Below, one piece after another: positions 24,735-36,568 of a DNA stretch of 64,000 nucleotides. Where the stretch lies: contig CM048851.1 of NCBI GenBank assembly GCA_026545225.1, forward strand, positions 35,673,956-35,737,955. The letters are read 5' to 3'. Below the pieces are notes generated by a model, which saw nothing but the letters and a program-made list of their open reading frames with translations, had not been told where the DNA came from and ran no database searches. A program made the position numbers and the translations under genes. This DNA is from Cornus controversa (Eukaryota; Streptophyta; Magnoliopsida; Cornales; Cornaceae). How positions within the stretch are numbered: position 1 is the first letter of the stretch; the number at the start of each line of letters is the position of its first letter.

Positions 24735-26119
24735 GCACTTTTAAGTCAATACTGCAATATATTACATCGAATTACAAGGCTGCAATGGATGCATCTCGTA
24801 GGTGTGTAAACAATTGTTTTTTTTTTTATTATAGTGGACCATTGTCTATATCATTAATATTGTGTTTTACCTAAACTATACACACAAAGCCTACATCAAC
24901 TCTTAAATGTTTAAACATTAATATAAATTATCTTGGCCCCCTAAAATTACAAGAATCATGACGTTGAGGGAGTTCTTTGTTTGAAATTTTTTTACCTTGA
25001 GTCAACAATGTAACATATTACATTGAATTACAAGGTTGTAATGGATGCATCTCGTAGGTGTGTAAACAAAGTTGTATTTTATTATAGTAGACCATTGTCT
25101 ATATCATTAATATTGTGTTTCACCTAAACAATACACGCAAGGCATACATCAACTCTTAAATGTGTAACCATCAATAAAAATTATCTTGTCCCCCTAAAAT
25201 TACAAAAATCATGACCCCTAAAATTACAAGAATCATGACGCTTGAGGAAGTTCTCTGTTTGTTTTTTTTTTTTACCTTTTACCATGCTAAGTGTAACATA
25301 AGTCAACAATGCAACATATTATATCGAATTACAAGGCTGCAATGGATGCATCCCGTGGGTGTGAAAACAAAGTTGTATTTTATTATAATGGACCATTGTC
25401 CATATCATTAATATTGTGTTTCACCTAAACAATACATGTAAGGCATACATCAACTCTTAGATGTGTAAACATCAATAAAAATTATCTTACCTCCCTAAAA
25501 TTACAAGAATTATGACCTTTGAGGGAGTTCTATGTTCAATTTTTTTTATCCTTTACCATGCTAAGTGTAATAGGTAGGATGCTTGCCTTCTAACCCAAAA
25601 GTCTAAGTTATTAAGTAGTGCTGCATATCCACTCTTATATACCCAAATCCTTCTCCGCCGGGATCCGATGTGTTTCGCCTAAACAATACATGCAAGGTAT
25701 ACATTAACTCATTAATATTGTGTTTCACCTAAACAATACACGCAAGGCATACATTAACTATTGGATGTGTAAACATCATTAAAAATTATCTTGCCCCCCT
25801 AAAATTACAAGAATCATGACCCTTAAGGGAGTTCTATGTTCGATTTGTACCTTTTACCATAATAAGTGTAATGGGTCGGACGTTTGCCCTCTAACCCAAA
25901 AGTATAAGCTATTAAGTAGTGTTGCATACCCACCCTTATATGTTCAAGTCCTTTTCCATCCGGATTCAATGTGTTTCACCTAAACAATACACGCAAGGCA
26001 TACATCAACTCTTAGATGTGTAAACATCAATAAAAATTACCTTGCCCCCCTAAAATTACAAGAATCGTGACCCTTGAGGGAGTTTTCTGTTCGTTTTTTT
26101 TTACCCTTTACCATGTTAA
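24735..26119. repeat. Tandem array of ~270-300-bp units, the last two fused to TRIM LTR pieces
   Basis: Three units (about 24735-25000, 25004-25290, 25295-25570) share GTCAACAATGCAACATATTA, ATTACAAGGCTGCAATGGAT, GTGTTTCACCTAAACAATAC, CATCAACTCTTARATGTGTAA and CCCCCTAAAATTACAAGAAT. Two further units (about 25570-25868 and 25868-26119) keep only the second half of this sequence. That half is preceded by about 108 bp matching the LTR of the mini-element at 26120-26513 and joined at the word GATGTG (around 25667 and 25970). Confidence 0.75.
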
Positions 26120-26513
26120 GTGTAATGGATAGGACAATTGTCCTTTAACCCAAAAGTCTAAGCTATTAGGTAGTGTTGCATACCCACCCTTATATGCCTA
26201 AGTCCTTCATTTGGATTCGATGTGGGACAAGTTAGCCCCTCTAATATTCTCCCCCACCCGAACTCGCAACGCCCTCGTTTCAGTTAAGTCACCCTACCTA
26301 CCCAAATGGGCACACCCGGACATTTTTGGTTCGGGCGCTTGGCGTGACACCGGACAAAAGATTGGGTTTGACTTTGATACCAAATGTAACAGGTCTGACG
26401 CTTGCCCTCTAACCCAAAAGCCTAAACTATTTGGTAGTGTTGTATACCCAACCTTATATGCCCAAGTCCTTCCCCATTCGAATTTGGCGTGGGACAAGTT
26501 AGTCCTTCTAACA
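26120..26513 (-). mobile_element. TRIM-like mini LTR retrotransposon
   Basis: Two direct repeats of about 125-129 bp (26120-26244 and 26385-26513) flank only about 140 bp. The full LTR runs TGTTAGAAGGACTAAC... to ...CCTGTTACA on the minus strand. Next to the upstream LTR lies TTTGGTATCAAAGTC, matching the usual primer site for initiator-Met tRNA (TGGTATCAGAGC). A purine tract GGGTGGGGGAGA precedes the other LTR. There is no coding sequence. Size and layout fit terminal-repeat retrotransposons in miniature. No 5S-like segment, as in Cassandra, was seen. Confidence 0.7.
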
Positions 26514-27339
26514 CTAAGTTATTAGCCTATACCACAAGGACTAAATTCACAAGGTCCAAACAAATCACATGACCATAGCAAATAAAGTGAGCTTATTCGA
26601 TCCATTTTCTACTTTCAAATATTCAAATCATCGAGTATTTCACAACAAATAATAATAATAATAATAGTCTATATTACATTTAAGCATTGTGTTTGAATCT
26701 CTCTCCAAAAAAAAATTCACAATCCAACAGTAAAAAAGCTTAAAAAATAATTTTACGGTTCAAAATATCTATTCCTATCTAAATTCTAAGATGACTCTCT
26801 CTGTCTACGATCAAGCAGTCACGATTCATGTACTACATTTACCTAAATTTACATACATATTCACCTATCCTCACACCTAAAATAACATTATATTTTTTAT
26901 AGTGTCATAGATACAAAAAAATACGCTAGTAAATAAATAAATGAAATGAAGTTATGCATGTTATCCCACATAACAGAATACTCTAACAAGATGTGCTCAA
27001 TATTCTTAACTTCTTTATCCATTAATATGATTAAATTGATATTTTGCCATTTACATCTGATAAATTATCTGAAAAATTGATTCACTTGAGGATGTTTCAT
27101 TCTCTAGGTGGTTTCAACTTTTAACCCCTTTATATTGGAAAACATGAATGTTATCATTAACTCATTACTCATTTAAGTAATAAGATATGAATATAGTGAT
27201 ACAAACAAATTTAATTATATTCATGTCTTATTACGATGATGCAACAAATTTATAATCATTGTATTACATAATTCACAAGAGAATTATATTACTTTTTTCA
27301 TTCATATCCATGGTGACAAGGATTTGAAAATTTTGTCGT
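26514..27339. other. Intergenic DNA, nothing recognised
   Basis: AT-rich sequence with a short ATA repeat near 26650. No gene, element end or repeat pair was identified. Confidence 0.4.
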
Positions 27340-27850
27340 AGTATCAATTAATAATGTTGTAACCTCGATTGATAGTGTTGCATCCTCCATTAATTGAGGC
27401 TGCAACAAGATAAATCGAGACTCAAGAAAGAATCATTTTGCACGTGTCCAATACACCAAAACACTGAAGAAAAAAGTGAATGGTAAAGAATCCAATTCTA
27501 GGTGACAAGGGGTATCTTACTCTTCATATAGGACTAATCGACCGAAATACACATTTATATTTTCAAAACACATACTATTTACATAGTTCAATTTTATCTC
27601 CTTTAGAGTCTCTAGCTCCCACGTAAAAGGGTGAGAGTTCAAGTTTATTATATATAAGAAAAAACACATATTATGTAATATTGATAACACAAAATTAAAA
27701 TTTCTTGTTTGTAAGTTGTAATTGTTGACCGACTATTATACATTCTTGGAAGGACTGAATCGTCTCCTGTACACATTATCAATACCATTCAATGCACTTT
27801 TAAGTCAACAATACAGCACATTATATCAAAAATGCAACAATAATGTAACA
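27340..27850. repeat. Copy B of a dispersed duplicated block
   Basis: Same order of motifs as 23140-24790 but uninterrupted. It gives a related empty site for the hAT insertion of copy A and lacks the RNase H insert. Confidence 0.6.
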
Positions 27851-28278
27851 TTCATTTAACACATGCATAGAACTACAATGGTGTAAAGAAGGCAAACCTA
27901 TATGATGTGATTGTATTTTTATTTTAATGTTTGTTGTATTTTTCATTTAATATTATTACGAGAATTTTAAATTGTCAATTTAAATAAATTAGAGAATAGT
28001 GGGCCCAAATGCGTGTCGAAAAGAAAGCTAAACTAATTAGTCGGGTGTACATTTGGCTTTAGGGTCCCACAAAATGATTTTGGTTCATGCCTTGGATTTT
28101 TTTCCTGTTTTCCAAGTGTAGCTGTGTAGGTACGGCTTTAGGGTATAGAAAAACAGTCTAGATGAGTGGAATTCGAATCAAGCCACGAGCAAGTTAAGTA
28201 TTCATCTATTATCCTCCGTATTCTGATGTCGACGCCTCATAATTGTGTCCATCTTATCTCCATACACACACACGCACA

Positions 28279-28316
<38 letters not shown>

Positions 28317-28539
28317 AATCATATATATGATCTGCATATCTACCAAGATTCCTTCAAAAAGTGCATGATAATAGGAGTAATAATAATAACATGCAAATCC
28401 TTGCACGAAAAAAGTGTAGTTTGTCTTCTAGTGTAATTAGCTGGCTTCTGACTCTGACCCATAAATCTCTACTCGACAATTTGAATCAGAATTCTTAATA
28501 TATCTCACATTCCCACAAATTTTTTTTTTTTTTGGCCCA
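27851..28539. other. Intergenic DNA with (TA)n
   Basis: Contains a CA/TA microsatellite at about 28262-28313. No gene recognised. Confidence 0.4.
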
Positions 28540-29485
28540 AATTGTTGGACTTTTTTAGGTTGACTTTATAACACTAATCTTTTTAATATTTTGATATATA
28601 ACACTTATTTTTTTTAATTTGAACAAAGTTAATAAATATTTTTTTTTGTCAATCAAATTAAAAGTTATTATTAATGTCATCAAAATTTAATTTTAAAAGA
28701 ACAATTATATCCCACCATGAGCCACCACTTTGAGCAAACTCACTTCGAACATTCAATCATAATAACATCATCTCGAGTTGAGCTATCACCCACCTCTATC
28801 TCCACCAAGCTTCACCACCTGCGCCATCAACACTCACCATTGAAACCACTGTCGAGGAGACCCAACTCTAGCCAAACCACTAGCCACTACCATCCAAATG
28901 CCGGAGTTGCCATTGAAGCCGAGACTTACCACCTCCACTGCCGCACCTAGAAGACGCATATCTCCATTGCCGTCATCACCTCGACTAAACAAACCCAATG
29001 CCTGTCAGACCCACCAAACCACCAACTCCACCACCATTATTTAAGCAAAACCCAAACAATCGTATAGACCCACTTCCCCTACCATGAGCCACCACTGAGC
29101 AGAACTACTTCGGACCTTCAACCATAACAACATCACCTCTAACCGAGGCACCACCCACATCCTTCTCCATCATGCTTCACCACCTACGCCATAAACACTC
29201 ACTATTGAAACCACTGCCGAGAAGATCGAGTTTCGGCCAAACCACTAGTCACTACTATCCCAATGTCGGAGCTATCATTGAAGTCGAGACCCGCCAACTT
29301 CAGTCGCAACATTTTTAAACGTATAGTTGTCCTTTAAGATTAAATTTTGATGACATCAGCAATAACTGTTAGTTTGATTGACAGAATGGGGTATTTGTTA
29401 CCAATGTGCAAACTAAAGGGAGTAAGTGTTATATGTCAAAATATAGGGAAGGTAAGTGTTATAAAGCCAATCTAGTGTAATTTTT
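28540..29485. mobile_element. Long-terminal-inverted-repeat element with internal tandem duplication
   Basis: About 160 bp at each end are inverted copies. TTTATAACACT, TATATAACACTTA, GTCAATCAAA and ATGTCATCAAAATTTAAT occur in order from the left, and complemented from the right. Inside, a segment starting ACCATGAGCCACCACT is present twice (about 28714-28945 and 29080-29310), with clear divergence. The open frame at 28717-28950 follows the first copy but is low-complexity His/Ser/Thr and broken in the second. Probably a Mutator-type element. Confidence 0.6.
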
Positions 29486-30162
29486 CCTATTTTTTATTAG
29501 TTCAATTCTTTTGAAGGTTTACTTAATTGTTCTTTCTTGAATTTGAAGGAACACAGCATCTGGTCAATCTCATATTATCAGATGATATATATTAACTAAA
29601 TAATAAAAATTTTAAAATCCTTTTACCATTTAGAATTAACCTAACCAAGAATATCCGATCATTATATAAGTTCACTCTTATTTATAATTCAAGTGTTATT
29701 TTTTTCCCTTCCTTTTGAAGGAAACTTTAGAGGTTAAAGGTATGTGGGGCTTGACGAATTTAGAGAACAGTGTTAGGAATAAAAAAAATGATCAAGAGAA
29801 AAATAATCACAAAAGAAAAAATAAACACACAATTTATGTTGTTCGGCAATTTGCTTGCGTTCATGGAATGCATTAGAGGTTTCGGTGTTTACAACTGAGA
29901 GCTCTCACAAAAAATCTCACATCTTGCTTTGCGACCGAATTCCGCAAAGTGGTAAAATAAACCTACTTGTGATTTAGGCTTCATAATTTCAACAAATGAT
30001 ACTTGTTTTTTATTTATTATTATTGTTATTATTATTATCTTTTTTTTGGTTCTTTCTCTTTTCGATCTTGTAAAAACAATCTAGAGTTGAACCATACTAG
30101 GTCTTAAGTTTCCCTATAAATAGTGAAATATAAGTACTACTATTGTTTTTTTTTTTTTTTTT
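29486..30162. other. Intergenic DNA, nothing recognised
   Basis: AT-rich with TTA and T runs. No coding or element signal. Confidence 0.4.
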
Positions 30163-30552
30163 GATAAATTAACTGATTTCTCTTGAGGTTTGTCGATATA
30201 CACTTACCCCCATTTTATTTGCAAAATTATACTAACCTCCCTTGAAGTTTGTATTTTCGTAAATCTAATCTCCTCTCTTGTTTGCAAAATTACACTAACC
30301 TACCTTAAAAATTGTATTTTTGTAACACCATGTTTCCTTTTGTTAATGGCTGTTAAGGGTCAGTGTATTCCATGTGTAAACAAGAATCATTAATTTGTGT
30401 GATGTTGTAAGAATAAAAACGTAATTACATAAGAATCGTTAACGACATTCTCTTGATAGCCATGACAGGGGATGTTATTATAATTTTACAAACAAAAGAG
30501 AAAGTAAGTGTATATTGACAAAAGCTCAGATTAGGTCAGTGTAATTTACCCC
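30163..30552. mobile_element. Mutator-type MITE (GGTAAATTACACTGACC family)
   Basis: Left end GATAAATTAACTGATTTC and complemented right end GGGGTAAATTACACTGACC are followed by the shared TTTGTC.ATATACACTTAC. The left half contains three degenerate repeats of TTTGCAAAATTA.ACTAACC. The flanks are poly-T, so the target duplication cannot be read. Same family as the elements at 6308-7620. Confidence 0.6.
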
Positions 30553-31126
30553 TTTTTTAATCACAATAGGAAGTATTCTCACGCCTTACAAATGAGACTA
30601 ATCATTCACTAAACACACGCAATACTTTACACATCATGTACCGAACAAGTTCGGACATATCGACAGCTTAAAAGCACTGATATTGTCAAGTTATTAACAC
30701 TAGCTACTAGAATCTTAACTACAAAACTTCATAAAATTTCACACATTAAAAAGTACTTGATCTTATCACCGAATTGGAATGTCTTCATCTCAAAAGTTCA
30801 GTTTTTTGTATATTCTAATAACTTAATGTTGATTTAGATGATATGTGATTATGATAGATAGGAAATCGAGACTTAGATGCATTATGATAAATTTTAAAAT
30901 TAAATACTAAATAATTTAAGTATTGAAATTTTAAACAGTAATTGTAAATTTATTTATTTTTTTGGATTATAAATCTTCAGCATTTAGTGATAATTGAATT
31001 TACCTCAGCATTTAGTGATAATTGAATTTACCTTAACTTAAAAGTTGAGTTAGTATTATATGATATTTAATTTTTAAGTGATTTTTAAAATACGTTATCA
31101 AATATAGTTAATTTGATAAACACTTA
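30553..31126. other. Intergenic DNA
   Basis: Contains a 27-bp tandem pair (CAGCATTTAGTGATAATTGA, twice, about 30979-31030). Nothing else recognised. Confidence 0.4.
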
Positions 31127-31594
31127 GGTTTCGTTTGGATTGAATGATTTGGAAGGATAAGGAGATAAAATAGATTATGTTATGCTTGGATAGACATTAT
31201 TAAAAGAAAAGAAAGATAAGGAGGGATACGAAGGGATAAATATCCCTCATTTTTCCTCATATCATATTCTCCCAAAAATGGAAAGATTTGGAGAGAAACG
31301 ATAATATTTAAGTAATACTTTCATAATTCTAAAATTGCCCTCAACAATTAGAAAGATAAAATTATTATTTCACCCATATTCCATAAATATAAAAGGATAT
31401 GACATGAATTTAGTCGTTATCATTTCTCTCTTCTATTTTATTCAAACAAGAATTCTAACATCTCTATTTTTTTCTTACATATTTATCCAAAGATAAATAG
31501 AGTTTATTACTATTCTTTCCTTTCCTTTTTTTTTTCTCTCATAACTGTTGTTATTTTATTTTATTTTTTTTCTCGTGTTCATCCATACGTAGCC
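31127..31594. mobile_element. Tourist-type (PIF/Harbinger) MITE
   Basis: Left end GGTTTCGTTTGGATTGAA and complemented right end GGCTACGTATGGATGAAC are flanked by TTA on both sides (31124-31126 and 31595-31597), the 3-bp target of PIF/Harbinger elements. It is 468 bp with no coding sequence. Confidence 0.7.
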
Positions 31595-32372
31595 TTAATA
31601 GTAGCATGAAGCTTGAAAAGGTGAAAGTGGGGCACAAAAGGTGCCGCGGAAGAACCTAAGAAAGGGGAAGAAAGCAACAGACATTGGTTGCCCATTTCAT
31701 GCGCCGAGCTCTATTATTATGGGGACACCACAACACAGGCCTCTCTCCTTCTCTCAATACACACACATATATATATATTCTCCTCTCTACACAAACGCAT
31801 ACACACACACACACACATATATATACACACACACACATACATACATGATTAAACAAATGCTCGAACTTACAAATATCTCACTTTTAAAAGTATCCCATGC
31901 TCCCCAATTGCAAATAGGAACGCCTTCCAACAAAAGAAATATGTTTCTTTTCTCTTTTCAAAATATTTATCTTCAATATACTATTCAGTTATGGTTTCTT
32001 TAAAAAAATTAAAATAGTTAAAATGAAAAACTAATGGAGCCTCAAAATGATATTTTACATGTTTGACAAAGAATGAGGATACAAGAAGTTATTTATCCGA
32101 ACTGAAAAAAGCAACTCCGAGTCTGTTTACTTCAAAAAGTTATAAGAAACTCAAAATAGACGGTTTTTAAAAAATAATTTTCAAAAATTGTCAATCAAAC
32201 AAATTTTTGTTCAACTTTTAAATTTTTAGCTTTCAAAAAGCTTAATTATACAACCCTCAATTTTTTCGTTAATCAAGGCATTTTGACGAGATTCTTCTTT
32301 CACTGTAAAAATTTGAACCTGATATTTTTGTGCCCCACCCTTTCTTTAAATCCAAAAACTACTAATTTTGAA

Positions 32373-32409
<37 letters not shown>

Positions 32410-33289
32410 CACACACTAGTGTATTGTCCGTTTTTACGATACCATAAAAAATTTGTTGAACTAAATTATTTTAGGAGTATGAATCTAAGATGGATGTGTT
32501 TATAAATTTGATATAAATATAGTGGGGTGAATCGTAATCGTATAGAAATAATTATTTTAAATTGTAAATAGACAAAAATATTTAAAGGGCAAAAATGCAA
32601 TTGAATAGTAAATGTGTTTCAGTGAACCAATTCGACATACTTGAAACGTCCTTTCTAATAAACTAATCCCTTCTTATCAACAATAATTGCGATTACAATC
32701 TTGACAGCAAATTGGTTTGATAAGATGATTGCTGATCACTAGCAACGTAGCCAATCAATTTACGCAACGTGACATACAAACTTATGATAAAATTGACTAA
32801 AGTTGGTTTTGGTTCATATTATAATATAAATTGCAATAACTTTAATCCTTGGAACACTCCATTTGTGTCTCCTTTTAAAGACTCAAAAACTGTCCACTTG
32901 ATGGGTTTTATTTGTTGGAACAGTTAGCTCCATAACTAAAAAGTAACACCTAGTTTTATAAAAGAGCTTAGTGTTAGATTCTCTTTGTCAAATTGTCTGC
33001 CTCTGTTAAAGCGTTGGGTTTCAATGTTTATAATTTAACAATTATTTAATAATTCTCTGCAGCCAATGCAAAGTAGCCTAGGGACAATCTCAATTATATA
33101 GCAAGAAATTTATACTGTAAATTGACAATAGTTCACGTGATCCTCTCACCAAATAATGTAGAACATATGAAAAGTTACTCGCGAGGCCTGTAAATTTCAT
33201 AACAGTTATCCGGGTGGAGGCAGGATTGCAAAATGGGAAGAACTAAAAGTAAAAAAAATAAAAAGGAATATAATAATTTTTATGATGAA
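31595..33289. other. Intergenic DNA with CA/TA microsatellites
   Basis: Mixed (CA)n/(TA)n tracts at about 31760-31845 and (TA)n at about 32376-32402. Open frames over these tracts are microsatellite artefacts. No gene recognised. Confidence 0.45.
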
Positions 33290-33605
33290 GATATTTTATA
33301 GAAGCGTTTTTTTAAGTAAGCTATTAAAGATGAGTCATTCGATTTTTAAGATAGTCAAATTTATTAAGTTTTCTTTCATTGGGAATTATGCAATTTGTAA
33401 GAAAATCATCACCTATTTTATTGCGAAGTTCAGTTTTGACACGTTTTATTGTCCAAAAAACTCGTCCTGTTGTTCCCGCAAAAACAGAAATAGTCAATAT
33501 GAGACGGATCAATTTATTAATCAGATAATATGTTTCTTTTTGTTTGTTCAACTCTTGAAATTTTTGAAGGAAACTGCTGCCGCTGCTCATTAAAAGTTGT
33601 CTCAC
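33290..33605 (-). pseudogene. hAT transposase C-terminal (dimerisation domain) remnant
   Basis: The minus-strand frame reads LNKQKETYYLINKLIRLILT, then TTGRVFWTIKRVKTELRNK, then IGDDFLTNC. This follows the hAT family C-terminal dimerisation motif (L-x-S/T-x-x-x-E-R-x-F-S-x-x-K-x-x-K-T-x-L-R-N-x-M-x-D-x-F-L), as in the TTF/MYM-type zinc-finger hAT proteins of plants. The family Glu-Arg before the Phe has become Gly-Arg. No upstream catalytic part is present. A relic of an autonomous hAT element. Confidence 0.75.
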
Positions 33606-33970
33606 TTTTTGATCTATTATTTTTCAATTTATGGAACGAAAATAAAATTTTCATCTTGCAATGAAAGTGTCTTGATAGTTTGAAACAATAGGCCTAGGGC
33701 CGGCCTTGAAATTTTAAAAAGATTGAGAAGCCCTAAGCAAACTTTTTAGTAGATATAATTAACATGTTTGTTCACACTTCACAAATCACAACAAAGACAA
33801 GTTTGTTGAGAAATAGTAAATATGCACATATATAAGATTTTTATAAGGAAATTTCAGTATAATAACAAATAAAAAATATAAATAAAAAACATACAATTTA
33901 TTGGAGAATGTTGTATAAACTAACATCTTCTCCAAATTGTTACTGATTTTCTGAATTGGTGAATATTTAA

Positions 33971-34012
<42 letters not shown>
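33606..34012. other. Intergenic DNA next to the hAT remnant
   Basis: GGCCTAGGGCCGGCC near 33689 may mark an end of the old hAT element. A (TA)n tract at about 33979-34008 directly precedes the next element. No gene. Confidence 0.35.
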
Positions 34013-34013
<1 letters not shown>

Positions 34014-34518
34014 GATAAATATCACTGACACCTCTTGAAATTTGATGTATTAACACGCGGCATTTGTGAATTTTCGTCACAAACATCCCCTATCAGATTT
34101 TTTATTTTTTTAGTATTAAAAATGTCCTGATTGCCCCTGATCATTTAAATAGATTTTAATATGAAAATATCAATATAGGAAAATGACTAAAATGCCCTAA
34201 ATTTAATTACTATTTTATTTTTGTTAATATTATTATATATGGAAATAAATAATTATATATATTAGGTTATATATATTATAGTGTATATATATATAGATGA
34301 ATAGAGAAAAAGAGAGAGAAATTTAATTATTTTTTTTATTTTAGGTTAACATTATTTTTTATGGAAATAAATAATTATATATATAGGTTATATATATTAT
34401 GATATACTGTGTATATATATAGATAGAGAAAAAGATAGATAAATTTAATTATTTTTTTTATTTTATGTTAACATTATTATTTATGAAAATAAATAATTAT
34501 ATATAGATTACATATATT

Positions 34519-34570
<52 letters not shown>

Positions 34571-34820
34571 AAAGGGGTATTTTGGTCTATTAAACAGGGT
34601 TAATGGGTAAATTTAGTATTCATATGAGTTAGATCAGAAGTCAAAGGGACATCATGGTCATTTCACCTTTAAAAAGTGATCTAACATAGTGTACTTTTGA
34701 TAGAAGGTGGTGTATGTGATATATGGCACAAATCACAAGGGTTATTGGTGATAAAAATTCACAAAGTTGTAGCCGAGTGTCAATATATCAAACTTCAGGG
34801 GGTGTCCGTGATATTTACCC
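34013..34820. mobile_element. Mutator-type MITE with exact 9-bp target duplication and three internal tandem repeats
   Basis: Left end GGATAAATATCACTGACACC and complemented right end GGGTAAATATCACGGACACC are flanked by exact TATATAAAA (34004-34012, 34821-34829). The middle (about 34200-34530) holds three copies of a ~120-bp unit (ATGGAAATAAATAATTATAT ... AGATAGAGAAAAAGAGAGA) and a (TA)n tract. No coding sequence. Confidence 0.85.
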
Positions 34821-35611
34821 TATATAAAAAGAGTTAAAGAACTATTGGGTGAAGAACTGAAAAAGAAGAAAAAATAGGACTTTTAGAGAGAACTTACATA
34901 TTTAATCTCCTTTAAATATTTTCACCAAAGGTCTAGAACCACCATGAATGATTGAACGAATAATTTTTTAAAAGGTCATGTGGTCACATGGCTCAGTGCA
35001 ATTATATAATTCTATAATAATATATGTATATAAATGATATGAGTTTAAACTTTAAAGTATATTATGCCATTATTGGATTTAAAATTGAATAAGCCAATTA
35101 AATATATTATTAAAGGTTCAAAATATAAATAATATAATAAAAATAGTAGGCTAGGCTAGTGGGTTGTGAACTAATAAACACAATAGTAGTCATTTTTTTG
35201 TTGGACCTGGGCTATAGTCAAGGTTAGACCATTAATAGTTCCGCTATTGGCTGTAATTATCATGACAAGGGTAAAAAATATTCAATACTTTGAGTACCGT
35301 ACTCCGGTCAAAGAATTTTTTTCATTTCGTTTGATAATAGAAAAATAAATATTTATCATTACTTGGGGGTACGACGTGATAACAACGACGACTGCGACTA
35401 GCATAATATTTGTTTTTATAGGTGAACCATTATAGGGAATATTTTTTTTAAACAATTAATATAATGTAAATATCAGAGTTTTTATAATATTCTAAACATT
35501 TTTTTTTCTTTTCTTTTCTTTTCTTTTTATATTACTGTTTCTGAATGAATCACAACACAACAAAAGAATAATATCTGTCTCTTCAATATTGATGTGGCAC
35601 AATAAAATAAT
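34821..35611. other. Intergenic DNA, nothing recognised
   Basis: AT-rich, with a CTTTT-repeat near 35505-35530. No gene or element. Confidence 0.4.
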
Positions 35612-36030
35612 TAGGGCTGCAAATGAACTGAGTTGTTCGCGAATAGTTCGGGCTCATTCGTTAAGTAAACGAGTCGAGTTCGAGCTTGATTTTTAGGCTC
35701 GTTTAATAAACGAGCCAATCCTGAACAACATTGACCTCGGCTCATGAACATGAGCTTGTTTATATTCATGAACAATGCTTATATAAAGCTTGTAAGGTAA
35801 TGATTATGTTTAAGAATATAGGCTTGTATAAGCTCATTTGCGTTCATGAATGAGTTAAAACGATTTTGAACATGAGCTCAAATCGAGGCCAAATAAATTT
35901 TTTTTCATTAAACGAGCCGAGCCTGAGCTTCTCAAAATAATGATGAATCGAGCCCGAGCTCAATTTTTTGAGCTTATCGTGAGCTCGAGCAGACTTAATC
36001 TCGGTTTGGCTCGGTTCATTTGTAACCCTA
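35612..36030. mobile_element. hAT-like MITE with GCTCGAG-rich subterminal regions
   Basis: Begins TAGGGCTGCAAATGAAC and ends, complemented, TAGGGTTACAAATGAAC. The flanks AAAATAAT and TATATAAT agree at 6 of 8. Many GAGCTCG/CGAGCC words lie in inverted arrangement at the two ends. 419 bp, non-coding. Confidence 0.7.
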
Positions 36031-36568
36031 TATATAATAACACACGTCTATTTTAAATGTAAAATACTTTTAATTTTTCTCTCTTTTACATTTTGAATTT
36101 AAAATAAACAAATGTCATTTTATTACATTGCCACGTCGGTGGTAAGAAGAATGTTTCTTCTCACTAGGGGTTGGCAAACTAGGCGGGTTTGAACCGGGTC
36201 AAATATGGGTTATGACCCATATTCAAATCGTTTGTAGCGGGTCAAATATGGGTGGATTGAATATGGGTCCGGTCAACCTGTCACCATATTTGACCCGACT
36301 AGACACAACAGTGTCAAACGATACTGATGTTTAACCCACCATAACACCAATCTCCTCAAAGATTTATGTGTGTATCATGTATATTCATTTGTAATGTGTA
36401 CAATCAAATTATATATAAACTTTTGCATAATTGTCCTTTTATATTAAGGTCAAGATTCTTTTTGTTTTGTTTTGAATTTCAACCTTCACAAATTTATATA
36501 ATATATTTACACACTACACTATATTATATATTACCTAAAACTTAGAAGTAGTTAATTTAATCACATAA

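Larger units (their letters stand above)
22985..24790. repeat. Copy A of a dispersed duplicated block
   Basis: This stretch, minus its insertions, is similar to 27340-27850. Both contain CCTCCATTAATTGAAG/GAGG, GCAACA.RATAAAT.GAG, TATCTTACT.TTCATATAGGA, AAAGGGTGAGARTTCAAG, and TATGTAATATTGATAA followed by a shared TTGTAAGTTGTAATTG. Copy A carries a hAT element (23344-24242) and a LINE RNase H piece (24291-24602) that copy B lacks. The origin of the block is unknown. Confidence 0.6.

Noticed and set aside
26211-26525. Plus-strand open frame over the TRIM-like element
   Set aside because: Explained by the LTRs and the short internal region; no protein similarity.
31641-32003. 120-residue plus-strand frame with Thr-His repeats
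   Set aside because: Mostly a translated CA/TA microsatellite.
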